The notes under the pieces are model-generated. The model made no database searches and was not told the origin of the DNA. It saw only the letters and a list, made by a program, of their open reading frames with translations. Made by a program: the position numbers and the translations under genes. This document shows, one piece after another, positions 21,773 to 34,047 of a stretch of 64,000 nucleotides of DNA. Position 1 is the stretch's first letter, and the number at the start of each line of letters is the position of its first letter. The stretch is from Lepas anatifera. Its lineage: Eukaryota; Arthropoda; Thecostraca; Lepadidae. The stretch lies in NCBI GenBank assembly GCA_034440635.1, contig JAOTON010000977.1:2158176-2222175 (forward strand), in the 5' to 3' direction.

Positions 21773-24436
21773 ACTTGGGAAATGTATCATAACATGAAGA
21801 GGCCATAAGCCGGTCCCAAACACTTCCACGTAGTAGTTGCTTGTCTAGGTACTTACTCAGAATCACCGCTAGATTAACACCAAGAAACTTTTAATGCAGG
21901 TTTTGAAATACTGAGATTTGCATTTTAAAAACCAGATCCACACAAAACCATGATTATGGCAGTCGATTGAAGAATGAAAAAATATGCGCCAACGCCTTCA
22001 ACAGCGCTCGATACCACACGAATACTAAGCACTACAATAGCTACAATACATGGAAAGATGACCATAAATATCCTGGTTTTTAGATTTAACCAATTGAAAA
22101 ATCTAAATATGTTTATACTTTGAAATAGTCCTTATTGATTAGTCTAAAAACTCTTCCAGCTAATATACAGCGGAATACGCACGCTCGATGCGCCAGGATC
22201 GCCAGAAATTCCCTACGGCTTATACAAAAATACCTTTTTAGAATCCCTCTAAAAGATTTCCCACTTCTGCTCAGTTTCTAGGACCATCACATTTTCATAT
22301 TCCTGGCCCTTACATCTCGCGGTTGCAGCCGATATTTTACCAAATTCGATGTAGATGCTGGTGGTCGGAGGCAGACGCAGAAGCGCCATTTGGGGGGGGA
22401 CTCAGGAAAAAATCGTAAAAGCAGTGTTTTCACGAAATTCGACCAAAAATTCGCCATTTTGCCCCTCCCAACCCTTGCGCCCGCCAGTGTTGGTGGTGCA
22501 ACTCAGAAAAAAATCGCAATAATATAGCGTTTTTTAAAGAAAGTAGGCCCAAATCTCATCATTTTTTGGGGGCATGGCCCCCTGGATCCGCTAGTGTTGG
22601 TGCCACTTGCAAAAATGTTAGGTCACTTTTTTCACCTGGTCTGATGACCTCACCAGTGCTAAACATTTTAGAAAAGGTTGTGCAGCTGACCAAGGATACA
22701 GTGTGCAAAATACGCGGTTTTCTCTCACCGTTAGAAAAAAACCCGAGGGAGGTTTTCAAACACCCCGTGTAGTACGGTTCGACCGAACATGCATTTTTGC
22801 TCCGAGTAACTTTCTTATCTAGGTGGCAGAATGAACTCACCGTTGGGGAATAATTTTTCCCACTTCTCGTTTCGGGTTCAGGGGAGGGGGATAAAAGGAG
22901 GAAACTCATCGCCTGGGAGCACTCGGCGGGCATGTAGTGAATATCACTTACAATCCGGATTAGCTTGAAACAGATCCGCACACGTTGAGTTTTGCCGTGA
23001 ACGCAGGGTCACGGGTAGGGCCATGGGAACGGTGATACTTTTCCTTAACGTACTTTTAAGTCTTCGTACCAAGTAATCGGTTTCCATCTTCGTACTAAGT
23101 AATCGATTTCCAAAGTTACATCTGCGCCCGACGACATGCTGCCGCACAGATTCGGAAGTTTTCACGAACGGCATCTGCAGCATTTCGGCCCCACCCATGT
23201 GCTTCACAAGCATGCTGAGCTGACTTCATGCCACAGGCATGGTGGGACGTCTCGAACCACCGTCTACTTCCCCCCGAGGTTCCTCGTCAAGAGCAGAGAG
23301 CTGAGCATAAAGCCCCGACACTAGCAAAAACGAAAGGCTGGGAAGCTAATAACTAGCATGGTTCAAGTGAGGTATATTTAACCGTTTTAAAGTTTTTTTC
23401 TTTGCATGTGCACGTGTATAAAGCCATCGAAAACGGATAGTTTGGAAAGTGGTTCTTTGGAGGGACACTTCAGTGCCGTAGCCCTCCCCTGACCGAGATC
23501 CAGACTACGTCCCTGCTGAACACAGATGAGGCCTTGTCCACTCCCGCTTAAAATATGTCTGTCACACCTACTAGCATGCTTTCCACTGCGATTAATTGAA
23601 GTTTTTGGGTGGTCGTTTTATCTCTACGTCTCATCCCCTTTTAATGTTACGTCCTTTTTTTAACAAATCCTCCTTTAGATTTCTTCTTCTGTTCTGGTTT
23701 TCTATTACGAGTCTATGAATGACGATGGCATTAAAAATTATTCAGAGCGTAACTGCGGCAAAATAAACTACCGCTAAAAGAAAAAAACTGTATGGCTTTC
23801 CCCCACCACGAATTGTTAAATCAAACAGTTGGGGAAGACGACATTCTCGAACATTCATGTTCCTTCCGGGTATGCTTCGGCCGATACCAAGAAGCATAAA
23901 TTCCAATCATGACGTCCTACAAACCATGCTGATTGAAAGATCGAATATTTTATAAGAAAAAAAACTTACGACTTACTGGCGCATGAACACCACAGCAGTT
24001 TCAACAATTCGCTGTATTTTGAAACTTTCGGGCACAACGAACACATTCAATACTCGACGTCTCATGATGAATTAAACCACGACTCGGCACTCACCTAGCT
24101 CATTTGGGGCGTTTTCTCTCTTTTTAATCGGCGGGTGGCTACAGTACACCGAGGAGCACTGGGAACAGCTGTTTTGTACAAAGCACACCTCTACAACTCC
24201 CCCCCAACCAACCAATTTCAATACAGCCACGCTTGCACAGACCCATTGTTCTAGTTTCCCCAGCACAACATTCAGAAGCTTTTGTGAAAAATCCACTCAC
24301 GGAGATGAGACTATTCAAAAACGAATAATTTTGGGTCTGACCGTGACAGCATGCCAGTCATCTCCCAGCCCGCTGGTCCGCACTCATCCGATGAACAGAA
24401 CCACGCGACTAGCAATGGAAAAACACTGATGAAAAT
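21773..24436. other. Non-coding stretch, no gene seen
   Basis: AT-rich DNA. At 22370-22610 there is a degenerate internal duplication (ACTCAG.AAAAAATCG words) ending in a GGGGGCATGGCCCCC palindrome next to TGGATCCGC, a phrase also present near 5474 and 30421. No exon or RNA gene is supported. Confidence 0.45.
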
Positions 24437-24640
24437 ATGGCAATAATAATGTCGGTGAAGCGTGGCGCAGGTCGCGGCCTCAGCACGCCTGCGGGCGGAG
24501 TCAGGCCGAGGCGAGGGCGGCGGGCGCAGCATGCAGAGCCGGCGTCAGCGGCCAGTGGCGACGCGGTCCGCACCCGCGCCAGTCCACCGAGCGGACCTGC
24601 CGCCAGCAGCCGGCGTCACCCTCAGTCGGCCAACACCTCA
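24437..24640. other. GC-rich island, no exon supported
   Basis: About 200 bases of high GC with many CpG in AT-rich surroundings. Open frames exist in two phases but show no domain and no convincing splice sites. Confidence 0.4.
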
Positions 24641-24727
24641 GTTCTACACGTGGGCTCAGTTCAAACAAAGCAACAAAAAAACTGCAGTCATGCTTTGCAC
24701 GTCGATGTTAAAATCATAAAAAGCTTT

Positions 24728-24930
24728 CCGCGTAGCAAGGCTTGAACATGACATCACGTTCCCAAGGTCACCTCGTACCACGTGACTGCCTGGGGAGGAC
24801 GGGGTCGATAGGAGGTGAATTATACCTTTTTCGCAAACGAGAAATTCTGGGACAAATGAACTATCGACCAAGTGGCTCTGTCGGCATGCTTTACCACATG
24901 GCCAGCTTCAGATTCGAACTGAGAGGAGTT
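24728..24930 (+). repeat. Dispersed repeat, plus-orientation member of an inverted pair
   Basis: It shares GAACATGACATCACGTTCCC, AAGGTCACCTCGTACCACG, the GTCGATAGG-GGTGAATT tract and a closing GCATGCTTTA-CACATGG segment with the reverse complement of 25200-25408, and more weakly with 7495-7690. The closing part has weak tRNA-like words (TGGCTCTGTCGG as box A, AGATTCGAACT as box B), so a tRNA-related SINE is possible but unproven. Confidence 0.7.
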
Positions 24931-25199
24931 CTACAAATGGGCTCAGTTCAAAAAAATATATAAACATGTAATGCGATGGCGTTAAAGATAAAAATGGCGA
25001 CTCCGTCTCGCCTGTGGAGACGCTGGTTTCAACGCGAAGTCACTCGGGGATTTATGCTGATGTCTCATAAAGCATGCCGAAATAACACTGGGTGAGTTTT
25101 CATAAAAGGTCTGTAACTACCATAGTAGAAGCACAACGCGGCATCAACGTTACACAAAAATATTGTTCCATAAACATGGAGTTTAAAATGAATGTGACA

Positions 25200-25408
25200 G
25201 CTTCATTATGGGATTTGAACTGAGATGGCCATGTGATAAAGCATGCCGACAAGGCCACTTGGTGGATATTTCATTTTTCCCACAATTTCTCGTTCGCGAA
25301 AAAGGTACAATTCACCCCCTATCGACCCCATCCTCCCCGGGCAGTAGCGTGGTATGAGGTGACCTTGGGAGCAAGACGTCATGTTCCAGCCTCGCTGCGC
25401 GGACAACC
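25200..25408 (-). repeat. Dispersed repeat, minus-orientation member of the inverted pair
   Basis: Reverse-complement homolog of 24728-24930, separated by about 270 bases. Box-A-like TGGCCTTGTCGG and box-B-like AGTTCAAATCCC are visible on the minus strand. The pair could fold into a long hairpin in RNA. Confidence 0.7.
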
Positions 25409-25639
25409 TTTTATTATTTGGACACACACGTGCTGAGCGCGACTTCGGTGCTGGCGACAACACATGCGTATAACTTCCCTCAATGGCCAGTTGCAACCGT
25501 GAAATACGTTTGGATAGATCAGGAAAAGTAACAGACATCGACATCACTTTGAGTCCAAATAATATCCTCTTTAAGCTAAAAAAAAAAACACTTCATTTGC
25601 ATTCGAATTCATTTGTGGTGCATATTGGGAGCTTCAATC

Positions 25640-26200
25640 TGGCACTGTATAATGTCACACGGGGCCGGTAAAATATTTCTGCAGGACCGAGGTAAGTGTT
25701 GAATTTTCCGCCCAATACATGCAGCGCGAGACTATGCATTGATAGGTTTTGGAGTGCTGAGGCGAGGAGCATGATTATAAGTTGACAAGGTGTATACTGG
25801 TCTGTCTCCTCCAATCCTAGATGTGAAATTCACTTATATATATTCGGGCATTTTCCTTGGCTAGAGAATAAGCCTCCATATGCGCGTCTTTCATCATGAT
25901 CTGGCAACGCGTATTCCTAAATGCTACTTGTGAATGCTGTTTTGGATTTGACTTAACTTCGTCGGATTTCCACTTTATTTGACTCTGGGCATTATAGAGC
26001 CATGGACAGAGAAAAAATGTTTCTCCAAACAACTGAGTTTGTGGAATATCTCGCGCTGCGCATCTTGGGTAGAAAATTCAACACTGGCCTCGGTCCTGCA
26101 AAAATATTTTAGCGACCCACATGGTAAAACGCATTACCAAACCATTATGAAAGACGAGCATATGGATATTTTTATATCTAGCCAAGGGAAATTAAATTAT
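25640..26200. repeat. Interleaved inverted repeats (order A B A' B')
   Basis: Segment A (about 25650-25735, around AAAATATTTCTGCAGGACCG) recurs inverted at about 26040-26115. Segment B (about 25835-25915, around CCTTGGCTAGA and CGTCTTTCAT) recurs inverted at about 26128-26200. The arms are 75-85 bases and diverged. No coding sequence. Confidence 0.65.
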
Positions 26201-27209
26201 ACGAGATATTAGGCTTTATAGCAACTTTCCAGCAGAAATAAGGGCAAGTAAATTATTGAAACAAATTGCCCCTAAAACAACTCGAGACTGGAATTTGCCA
26301 AGTTTGTTGTGTACTTGTACCATGTGGCATCCTGGTGCATTTCCAGACTGTAGTGGTTTTATGGACAATTTGTATCGAAGATAATGGATTTGGAATCATT
26401 CCCGCCACAAAATGACTGATAAGATTCATGTTTTGTTTTTAGTTCATTACCCTCTGTTAGAGGAAAAGGACACGAATTCGAACCAGATTAGTGTACGACC
26501 TCGGTAATACTTTGTGCCAGATAAAAGCTCCTTGAATTGTGCCACAAAATAATACGAATACAAATAAATGGTTTTTAGCCAACATAGACTATTTCTAGGA
26601 AACAAACTGACATTTAGCCATCTGTTATTTTTCTTCATATTTAAAACCGTATTCGACTTTTTACACCTAGAAACGTTTCAAACTTAATTTAAGTCACATG
26701 TATTTGATTGTTTATTTAGGCTTAGAAACAGGAGCGCGCTAACCCGCGCAGTCATATAGCGCCCACGTCGCCCCTCTTCGGCTAGTCTATAATACACTCT
26801 TCCCGAATGAATGTGCTTTAATTTCTCTGAAGGTACCGTCTGTGGCAAAATAAGATTCCCGAGAGCTATGTGATTCAATTCAACCACAGATTGCATTTTC
26901 ACGTTTTGTTGCCTAAGGTCCCCGGTTTTATAAAACATGGCTTCGAAATTGGCTTTGGAGCTGAGTGTGGTGTAAATTACGCAAGAGAATGGGCACCTTC
27001 ACAATGTGATTTGAACTGAGATAGCCGGCGAAAAAACCCGACCTTCCCCGGCGGACATGTGGCATGAAGTGACCTTAGAAACGTGTTTATAGCGCCGTTT
27101 GCACAAATTTAACACTTTTATCACTCTTAAAGAGCTTCTCCAGCAACACAAGAGGATCTAGATCGATTTCCTATGACATCACTATACCAGTGATTAAACG
27201 CTAGCAGAG
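26201..27209. other. AT-rich non-coding stretch with repeat copy at 26340-26600
   Basis: A copy of the 7090 repeat begins with TGTAGTGGTTTTATGGACAA at about 26347. A partial relative of the 24728 repeat lies near 27000-27090 (GATTTGAACTGAGATAGCC). Nothing else was recognised. Confidence 0.5.
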
Positions 27210-28470
27210 ATTGGTTCATTCAACAACAGTCAGGCGTGCACACTGAGTTGGCTGAGCAGTGTGAGGCGAGGCCGACAGACCTGAGAGGTGAGTAGAGTTC
27301 GGCCGTCCGGCGGCTGGCTGGGTCGCCGCCCGGGTCACGTCAGGTAGTGGAGACTCGGGGGCCTGGTCAACACACAACAGGTCAAGCACACACCTCCCGC
27401 GAGTCGATCCGCCACCCGCCATCGTCTGCGCAGCGTCACAACCACCACACCGGAGCCGTAGCCGCCGGCTGCCGTCGCCACACGGCGCCTCAGACCACCA
27501 CATCCCTCCGACTGCCTCCCGATGGCACGCACCCGGCCGTCGTCGCCGTACACTCAACCACGCACCCACCAGCGCCGCCCCGACCCAGTCGTCACACGGC
27601 GCCAGTACTGTCGACCCTACCAGCTGTGGCGGGCAAGCTCGCTCCCTCTCCCGCGCCCGTCACGTCACGTCACGCGCCTTACACTAGCTCACCTCAGACG
27701 TGACTGCAGCTCCGCTCATCGCTCGCCAGCCGTCCTCGTGGTCGCTCACGCACCTCCGTTCATCGCTCTCGACCCGACCTCGTGGCGGCATCAACATCAT
27801 CGTGCGGCGGGGTGCAACTGACGACCCGACCTCGTCTAGCGGTGATAGGGCGCCGAGCTCAGCGCCCGGCCGCAGCTGGCCCGCTGCAGCGTGGTTCGCA
27901 GGACGGGGAGCCAGGATCGGGCGGCTAGGTCCAGGTTCTGACCACTCCGTTTTAAGGTGAAACTGCTGATGCCAGCTTCTGATATCTTCGAAGATGGCCT
28001 ACATAAAGCTCGCAGATTTTGCAATCAGACAGTTTACGTTTATCGCCCAGAAATACTGTTGCCCTTGCCTTCACAGGTTTCCTTCGTTGCTGCATACACC
28101 TCCATACGCACTGTTTAGATGAATGTATGATTTATTGGAGGGCGGCGCCGCCTCGCCCTGCACATGAAAGGGGACAATACATGGAGCTAAAACACTAAGC
28201 GAAGCGAGATACAGAGAATACGCAACGCAACCAAACGGTTACCAAGACGGCAGCACAGAGCCGCCGCGCCCCCACGTCCTGTGCGGCGGCGGCGCTCTCC
28301 GCCACGCCCCGCGCCCTGCGCCGGCGCCGCTGGTGTGTGATCGCCAGCAGCTGCTCACCAGTACCGCCCTCTTCCACGCAGCCGCTGCTGTCCGCGCTGT
28401 GTGGTGGCGTATGAATAAAGTGCGCACGCGCGCACACCTGGCCGCCCCGCTTAGTAACGACGCACCGTGG
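27210..28470. promoter_or_regulatory. CpG-rich region, promoter-like, no exon assigned
   Basis: About 1.2 kb with high GC and abundant CpG between AT-rich flanks. Plus-strand GAGAG|GTGAGTAGAG near 27291 would be a good donor of a non-coding first exon. No domain-bearing frame was found on either strand, so a promoter or first-exon island is only inferred. Confidence 0.3.
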
Positions 28471-30544
28471 TCAGCTCGCGATGCTGGGGCGCATAACTAA
28501 AACACAGAGATAGAACAAGGTGATAGTTGGCCGCCGGCAGCCGTGCCCGACAGAGCGAGCGGCCGGCTTGGGCCGAGATAATGGCAGCGCTGTGGGGACA
28601 TAGTGAAGGTCAGAGCGCCACACCTCCCTGCCAGAGCCCCTGTCGACTTGGTGGCCTGGTTGGTGCTAAGGTCATTCGGAATTTCGCGAGTTGGCACTTC
28701 AGGGGACATACCTGACACAAGTTTCAGCTTACGGTATATAACTTATGATGTCTACGAACGCTTCCTTGCTATTGACGTTTTACCCGTTCACACTGTCACC
28801 TGGAGCTGACGCTTCCACCTCACGCACCACCGGCACTCGAGACTGCCAGGGTTCATTCAGGCCGACCTTAAAGACATTTGCATGTGTTCAGCCCAGAGGG
28901 TGGCCTAGGTACTTAAGATGTTGGCAGACCTGGTGATTGAAACTTCCATGCACTTCTCAGTCTCTTCAGGCAGCCAGATTGTATACTAAATTTGTTCTCA
29001 TTAAATAAACTGCGGCCACACAAAAATCTCACAGGGGAACTCAAGCAAGTACGCACTGACTTGCCATTTTCGGAAAGAGAGGGAGGGGGCAAACGGCCGA
29101 AATGTAGAGAAGCAGAGGCTAGGGTAACTGGCCGCGGGTGACTAGATAGACGCACCCACACAGTTACACGCAAATCGCGCTACCTTCGTCCGGAGGCCTT
29201 CAGCCACAGCGTTCGAGAATTTGGGGAAATCCAGGCGTATGGGAATGTTTTCGGGGACGGGCCATGACAAGAGCATCACTGAATTTCAGTACAAAAGCAA
29301 CCTTCTAGATAATGTGCCGGAAGGTCGGTTTGGGGACTTTTGTACAAACCAAGACCAAGAGACAGATTCCTCCCAACGACGAGGTCGGACTTTAGCCCAC
29401 CATCGGGCATAGCCCCCACTCGGCGCATTGTGAATTCGCTCATAACATCTACCGACACAGGAAAGCGCAGAAATCTAAAAATCGTTTTGGGCTAAGTCAG
29501 GCTAGGTGCAGCCACAGCACACCTGTCCGCCTAATGCTGCTATGCACAGATCGGGAGACCGCGTCTGTGGTAAGGGAGTGATCGTGGTGCCGAGTGTGCA
29601 GCGCCACCGCCAAGCCAACAGCGCCCCCTCCCCCCGAAGGCTGTGACGCCTGTCTCGCCCCCACGCCACGACACCGTCGCTTATCTGGTACACTGCAGCT
29701 CAGCCTTTCGAACAACTTCTACCGCTCCAAATGGAACCACACTGACATCTTAGAAGTAACCAGCGCCCGGAAAACCTGTGCTGTTCTTCGTTGGTCAAAT
29801 TAAACGTAGGAGGTAGCTGCCAACAGTCGCCGTCGACTTCGTCTAGGGTCGCAGCAGCCTCCCCCTCATCCCAAAAATTCAACATCCCGCCTCAGATTTA
29901 CCCCACTGCCCAATGCATTTATACACACAAAAATAAACGCTCATAAACGATTCAGGGAGTCCCTGTCATATAGCACAGGATGAAAAGTTCATAGGTGGAT
30001 CTTAACGAAACTTTGGCGGGGAGGGGGTAACCCAAGTATAATTGGAAAATAGCCTTAGTGAGACAGCCACAATCGGCTAAAAGTGACTAAAATTTGGTCG
30101 ATTTGCAGAAGTGTCCTGAAATTCGAAACTTTTGGTGGAAAACGTACCGTTTTTTTATTTTTTCGGCCTCACTAGCAGGCTATTTTGGCCTTCAGTTGAA
30201 AACTGAATAAAAAAGCAGACGTATTTGTATTTGATAAGTAGGAGTGGACAGGCCTAAAGAGGAAACTTTGCCTGAAAAATCCGTGAAGAAATTTGAACAT
30301 CGAATTGCACACGAAGAGTTTGACTCCTTTTGGGATCAAGGCCTCACTGTCCACTTTGAGCAGCAGCAATGCCAGGACCATGCTTTGCCAGAGCATGGGA
30401 GCATCGTTGGCATGTAACCCCTGGATCCGCCCCTGAATGTTTCCCCAAACCATGAAAGGACAGGCGCAACAACCCCATCCCCCGGCACAAAATATAAACA
30501 TTAAAATTTCGTAAATTACCCACACACGAGGGGGGGAGCCGCAC
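28471..30544. other. Non-coding stretch downstream of the RRM gene
   Basis: No coding sequence is recognised. The GC-rich patch at 29500-29690 includes CAGCGCCCCCTCC, a partial CTCF-like word. The part at 30000-30540 is AT-rich, with CCCCTGGATCCGCCCC near 30417, a phrase shared with 5474 and 22583. Confidence 0.45.
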
Positions 30545-31069
30545 TCACCGTCTGGGTGGACTGGCACCGCGCGGCGCCGGCGCCGAGTACCGGTCGTACG
30601 TGTCGTAGCCGCGGGGCGCCGGCGCCGGCTCCGTCTGGTAGCGGGGCGGCGAGCGCCGCGCCGCGTACGGGTCCCCGTAGTCGTCGCGCCGCTCGTAGGT
30701 CGGCTGTGGCGCGCGTGTGTCGTAGCCAGGCGCCGCGTAGGGGTCGCGGGGCGCCGGCCGCCGCTCGTAGGTGTCCGGGTACGCGGGTCGCGGCGCCGGC
30801 GAGCGGGCGTACGGGTCGGCGCGCCGCTCGTAGTCGTCGTAGTAGCCGCCGACGGCGGTGCGCACCGGCGGCGGCCGGCGGTCCATGTCGTAGCCGTTCC
30901 CGTAGGCGGGCTGAGAGTATCCGCCGGAGCCGTAGCCGGGAGCGGGGCTGGCGGCGTAGCCTCCGCCACGTCCGTAGCTGTCGCCGTACCCGCCGCCGCC
31001 GCCGTATCCGCCGCCGTTACCGTAACTGCCGGACAGTCGGCAGAAGCCGCTCAGGTCGGGAGCTGGGCG
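30545..31069 (-). CDS. RRM/RGG protein gene, distal exon (Tyr/Gly/Pro/Arg-rich tail)
   Basis: A GC-rich exon reading RPAPDLSGF, then glycine/tyrosine repeats (GGGYGGGGGYGDSYGRGGGY). Many Asp-Tyr, Tyr-Glu-Arg-Arg and Asp-Pro-Tyr motifs follow, ending GASPPRR with a TGA at 30545-30547. Such low-complexity R/Y/P tails are common in hnRNP- and RBM-type proteins. The TGA lies inside ACG|GTGAGT, a perfect splice donor, so the exon may either end the protein or be spliced onward in phase 2. The likely acceptor CTCGTCAG|CGCCC gives phase 0, but the RRM exon ends in phase 1. At least one exon between them is therefore missing from this model, or another acceptor is used. Strand and low-complexity style link it to the RRM exon at 34119-34488. 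Confidence 0.6.
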   Translation of the reverse strand, partial: RPAPDLSGFCRLSGSYGNGGGYGGGGGYGDSYGRGGGYAASPAPGYGSGGYSQPAYGNGYDMDRRPPPVRTAVGGYYDDYERRADPYARSPAPRPAYPDTYERRPAPRDPYAAPGYDTRAPQPTYERRDDYGDPYAARRSPPRYQTEPAPAPRGYDTYDRYSAPAPRGASPPRR

Positions 31070-31421
31070 CTGACGAGCACGGTTACGGTAGTGTTTGGAT
31101 GGATGCGTACCATGAATTCAGGAAAATGTGTACCATAGGTGAAGGGCGAGGGCTCTGGAGGTATAATTTTGCCATGTGATCCCCGAGGGTAAATTTTCAA
31201 CGAAGAATTTTGAATTTTTCGAATCACAATGTTGCTGTTCAATTGTTTCTAGCTACAATTTGTTTCGGGTCAAATTTTATACTGACATTGTTTTGGGCAT
31301 GTTAAGAAATGACTGGTAACCAAATTACAAGAAAAAACATAATAGGGGAGGGGTGGGCAAGAGCCAGACATATTCAGCTATCATGCTGAATGAACAATTA
31401 ATTCAATTGACTTGGAAGTCG
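31070..31421. other. Intron of the RRM gene before the hAT insertion
   Basis: Short AT-rich stretch with nothing recognisable. It should hold part of the intron that the element at 31430 interrupted. Confidence 0.45.
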
Positions 31422-31429
31422 CTCTCCAC

Positions 31430-33880
31430 TAGAGGTGGGAGTTTCAGGCAATTTTGCAGGCCCGGGCCCGGGCCCGGCCGGCTGCTGATTTTAGAAGCCC
31501 GTCACAAGCCCGGTTTGTGGAAGAAATGGATTATCAAGCCCGGGAAGGCCCGGTATCATGGAAAACCATTAATGACTATATACAAAATTTATTTACATTA
31601 AAGCTGTTTCAAATATATGTTTTAAGCCAATTTATCCTGTAAAAAGTTTTGGTTTCACCCAAAACCATATCAAAAAGGTGCATGTAGCATCAGTAGCCTC
31701 AGCTATCTTAATAATTCAGCAGAAAATGATACTGAAAAACACAGTATGAAACATGGCTTGCTTATGATGCAAGCTTACTTCAGGTAATGACCAGCATCAC
31801 CTTATAAAAACAAAGGGTATTCTAGATAGAGGTATGCACATGGCAGCTATAAGAATCGGGATGAAATAAGTCCACTCATGTCAGACATTTCCTCCATCTT
31901 TGCACTTTTATAAATCATTATATGCTGGCACGAGCCTCACAATTGAGTTCCAATAATGTTTATAAATAGAGGAGAGAGCAGTGACAAGTTTTCAGCTAAA
32001 ACTTTTCAGAATATCATGGCGGAATGGCTGTGAAGGAACCAAAACTCCTTCACATTGTCCCTCAATTGATACATGTGAACATTTTCTTTTAGTTTAGTCA
32101 CTAAACAGCTTGGAAGATAGTTAAAAGAATGTTCTGCTTGGGTCAGCCCGGTCTGGAAAGTAGGTAAGCCAACAGGCCAACATGAACAAGGCCCATCAGC
32201 CAAATACAATTATCAAACCACCAGCCATAAAGAACTATCTTGATAAGGAACCACTAGTTTTCCACAGGTTCGCACCAAACATTGAATAAAAATATTGCAC
32301 CAATCTCCACCAAAAAGTAAATCTGACACAAAAAAAACAACTCAATCCCATCCACATCACCATTTGGGCTTGAACACTATTTCTGTTTGCTTTGTTGTAT
32401 TTGACAGGCTTGCGCTTAGTAGGTATCTGAAGCGCCTTGCTTGTCTACATTAGAGCAATAATTTATGAAGACATTTTTCACCAAAATTTACCAGAATAGT
32501 AAGTTTATTTCAGCGAAAATATTTCAAGACTTTTGAAAATATATTTTAAAATTTCACAGATTTAAAAAATAAGCACGAAGTGTGTGGTGCATTTCTTTGG
32601 TTCCTGAGAATAGGCCACTTTTTGTGCACTTGTTTGTGGACTTCTTATTCAAAAGGTCTAACTTTCACAGGGTAGAACCTATGAACATCAGACCCTTTGA
32701 TCAGTGGACCTTCTGATGTAATCATTTTGAACCGCGAGATGTGATCCACCTACTGTGATAATACCTTTAGTGTGGTGGGAGGGAAGTGCTGTTATGTTCA
32801 AGTTCAAAGCTTATAATAGAAGTTGTATTTCATAGAGGCCAGGGAAGTATCTCCACAAGGAAAATGCAACACATACTGTCAAGTATATTCATGTTTTGGT
32901 GTAATTTCAAAAGTTCCTTCCAAGGCTGACTGCTCTCCCCAGTATCTCCCCACAACTGACTAATGTATATGTTTTGAAGTACTTCGATCAAAAACATGTT
33001 TTCTTTGTGGCTATTTCCTTGCTTATACTAGCCCTTTCTGAGTGGATTTTGCATCTTTTGGGCAATGAAAGAGCAAGATGAAGCTGTGGAAGGGTCAAAC
33101 TTATCAACATTTGTTCTTGCAGCTAGAGTTACCAGGCCAATTTGACAATTATGGGCTCCCACTAGATAGTTTGTACCTGACATATTTACTTCACCATTTT
33201 TCGTAGAGGACATGGGAATGGCTCCATAGATAACATTTTCTTTTTACCTGGAGCAGAAAGCTTCTCGAAAGAATTTTCTAGCTAGGGCTAGGTGTTAATA
33301 TCAATATGTTAGCAGCAAATTGGTTAAATGACTTCCTTTGAAATGGTATACTGACAATATGGAAGTAACAAATATGCTATCACAATTTATATTTTGTTCA
33401 CCCATATATGACTTGAAAATTTTAAAGTCATTAGGATATTCATAAGATGACAGTACGGCATGGATGTGTGCAACTGTAGGCATTATTCAATATTTGATTT
33501 TAAATATTAATTCAGGTTTAAGTAACTTGCTTTTGACCCTGGCATGAGTAACAGATAGAAAGCTAGAGCTTCATGCTTTTACATTCCTGATGTATGTCTA
33601 AAAGTCTCAAAATTAATTGTAAATGCATTTTCAAAAGCTGCTGGTGCATGAATAAGATTATGTTTCAGTGGAAAAAACTAGGTCTGTACTGAAAAAGGCT
33701 TATTTAACTTACAGAAAATTGACTTGAAGTCCCAGTTTAGTTGAAGCCCGGAATGAGCCTGGGTGAAGCCCATTATCAGCCAGACATTGGCTTAAATCAG
33801 GCCTTGAGGCCCGGTCAAAGCCCGCGGGCCTGGGCCGGGCTTTTGCCCTGGGCCCCTGGGCCTAGAAAGTCCCACCTCTA
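31430..33880 (+). mobile_element. hAT-type non-autonomous transposon (TSD CTCTCCAC)
   Basis: A 2,451-bp element with ends TAGAGGTGGGA...TCCCACCTCTA and an exact 8-bp duplication CTCTCCAC at 31422-31429 and 33881-33888. Subterminal stretches are packed with CCCGGGCC-type words at both ends. The middle is AT-rich, with no frame over about 70 codons. A degraded relative of the CCAGTCTG MITE may sit near 32145-32340 (GCACCAA words). The short TIR and 8-bp duplication identify hAT. The copy is inserted in an intron of the RRM gene. Confidence 0.9.
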
Positions 33881-33960
33881 CTCTCCACCTACAAGTATCT
33901 ACCTCGGGACACTGACGCTGTTAGATCGCAGACTCTGGGTCAACTCTCTCGAGAGAGAGC

Positions 33961-34047
33961 ATGGCTACTTCCATATATCCCACAGCAACAACCTCAACTT
34001 ATCAAAGCCGATATGCTTCGTCAACGGCTTCTGACGGAGGACAACGG
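33961..34047 (+). other. Possible plus-strand first coding exon (29 codons)
   Basis: ATGGCTACTTCC opens 29 codons rich in Ser, Thr and Tyr (MATSIYPTATTSTYQSRYAS, then STASDGGQR). They end exactly at ACGG|GTAAGT, a consensus donor in phase 0. The minus strand is not coding here. If real, it is the first exon of a gene antisense to the RRM gene. No downstream exon was found, so chance is a live alternative. Confidence 0.25.

Noticed and set aside
30172..30969. 265-codon Thr/Arg-rich minus-strand frame
   Set aside because: It is an alternative frame of the Tyr/Gly-rich exon in high-GC DNA. The accepted frame shows YGG, YERR and DPY patterns.
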